Assembly: GCA_945788545.1 (NCBI GenBank)
Contig: CALZMK010000065.1
Coordinates: 1 to 7,515 of the forward strand
DNA from: an uncultured Prevotella sp.
GTDB lineage: Bacteria; Bacteroidota; Bacteroidia; Bacteroidales; Bacteroidaceae
DNA length: 7,515 bases
Reading direction: 5' to 3'
A program made the position numbers and the translations under genes. Shown here one piece after another: positions 7,292-7,515 of the stretch. Within the stretch, counting starts at the first letter, position 1. The number at the start of each line of letters is the position of its first letter. The notes under the pieces are model-generated. The model saw nothing but the letters and a program-made list of their open reading frames with translations, made no database searches and was not told the origin of the DNA.

Positions 7292-7388
7292 TTTAGGCGC
7301 GGAAAACACGGATTAACACTGAAAATCCCATATTAGGGGTGCTTCTTATGTAATTAAAACAGTGTAATCCGTGTTTTCCGTGCCTAAA
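7292..7388. repeat. Large near-perfect inverted repeat downstream of lipoprotein gene
   Basis: The left arm 7292-7321 (TTTAGGCGCGGAAAACACGG then ATTAACACTG) and right arm 7360-7388 are complementary over 29 bp, with one G-T wobble and one bulged A. The 38-nt spacer contains a small CCC/GGG inner pairing. It is much longer than a normal terminator, has no T-run after it, and carries the CACGGATTA-type word I associate with dispersed intergenic repeats in Bacteroidota. It could be a REP- or MITE-like element, and its RNA could also protect or end the lipoprotein transcript. No transposase is present. Confidence 0.75.
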
Positions 7389-7392
7389 CAAT

Positions 7393-7421
7393 AAGTCGTA
7401 TTCAAATAAAACCGACTTTTT
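7393..7421 (+). terminator. Weak possible terminator hairpin
   Basis: AAGTCG (7393-7398) pairs with CGACTT (7413-7418) across a 14-nt loop, and the right arm runs into five T in a row (7417-7421). A 6-bp stem with a long loop is marginal, so this is a low-confidence terminator for the lipoprotein gene, sitting just after the large inverted repeat. Confidence 0.3.
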
Positions 7422-7469
7422 GAACATATTCAATTTATATGTGAATAGCAATATTCCAGATAAAAGCAG

Positions 7470-7477
7470 TACCTTTG
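7470..7477 (+). promoter_or_regulatory. -7 box of the promoter for the next gene
   Basis: TACCTTTG fits TAnnTTTG and continues as CAGCCGAA. The 13-base word CTTTGCAGCCGAA (7473-7485) is identical to 6084-6096 in the lipoprotein promoter. No clear -33 TTTG is found at the usual distance. It lies 26 bp before the ATG at 7504. Confidence 0.55.
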
Positions 7478-7503
7478 CAGCCGAATTTAGACGTTAGCAA
7501 AGA

Positions 7504-7515
7504 ATGAAGAAATTA
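7504..7515 (+). CDS. Start of next gene (first four codons, MKKL)
   Basis: An ATG at 7504 follows the promoter-like element with a short leader (about 20-25 nt) and reads Met-Lys-Lys-Leu to the window edge. That opening is common for secreted or lipoprotein signal peptides, but four codons do not allow identification. The similar promoter context suggests, weakly, a second envelope protein like the preceding lipoprotein. Confidence 0.5.

Overview
This window looks like chromosomal DNA from a member of the Bacteroidota, most plausibly a Prevotella-type gut or rumen species. Five candidate promoters upstream of genes carry the phylum's TAnnTTTG -7 box, usually extended to TTTGCA. Start codons have A/T-rich leaders without a Shine-Dalgarno sequence, and there is a lipoprotein of the DUF4369/TlpA-like type common in this phylum. 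The phylum call is fairly firm; the genus call is an impression from protein and repeat style.

Layout: (1) positions 1-630, minus strand, the N-terminal 210 residues of a ZIP-family metal transporter that runs off the left edge. (2) 631-780, a divergent promoter region. (3) 781-3258, plus strand, an intact GH94 cellobiose phosphorylase, followed by a perfect 18-bp-stem terminator. (4) 3259-3614, a 356-bp region without a convincing protein gene; it holds two terminators, an orphan promoter-like element, a second hairpin and short repeats. (5) 3615-5945, minus strand, polynucleotide phosphorylase with an unusual Arg-rich repetitive C-terminal tail. (6) 5946-6125, a second divergent promoter region with a well-formed -33/-7 promoter, an inverted repeat bracketing the -7 box, and an 8-bp tandem repeat leader. 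(7) 6126-7280, plus strand, a lipoprotein with a DUF4369-like N-terminal domain and a thioredoxin-like C-terminal domain that has lost both CXXC cysteines. (8) 7281-7515, a large near-perfect inverted repeat, a weak hairpin, another TAnnTTTG promoter, and the first four codons of the next gene.

The complete genes each appear to be their own transcription unit, alternating in direction with separate promoters, so nothing here reads as a multigene system. The phosphorylase acts in cytoplasmic cellobiose use, PNPase in RNA decay, the ZIP protein in metal uptake, and the lipoprotein in the cell envelope. I found no defence system, mobile element with a transposase, CRISPR array, tRNA or rRNA. The points most worth a second look are the cysteine-less thioredoxin-like lipoprotein, the PNPase tail, the orphan promoter plus hairpins at 3426-3568, and the inverted repeat at 7292-7388.
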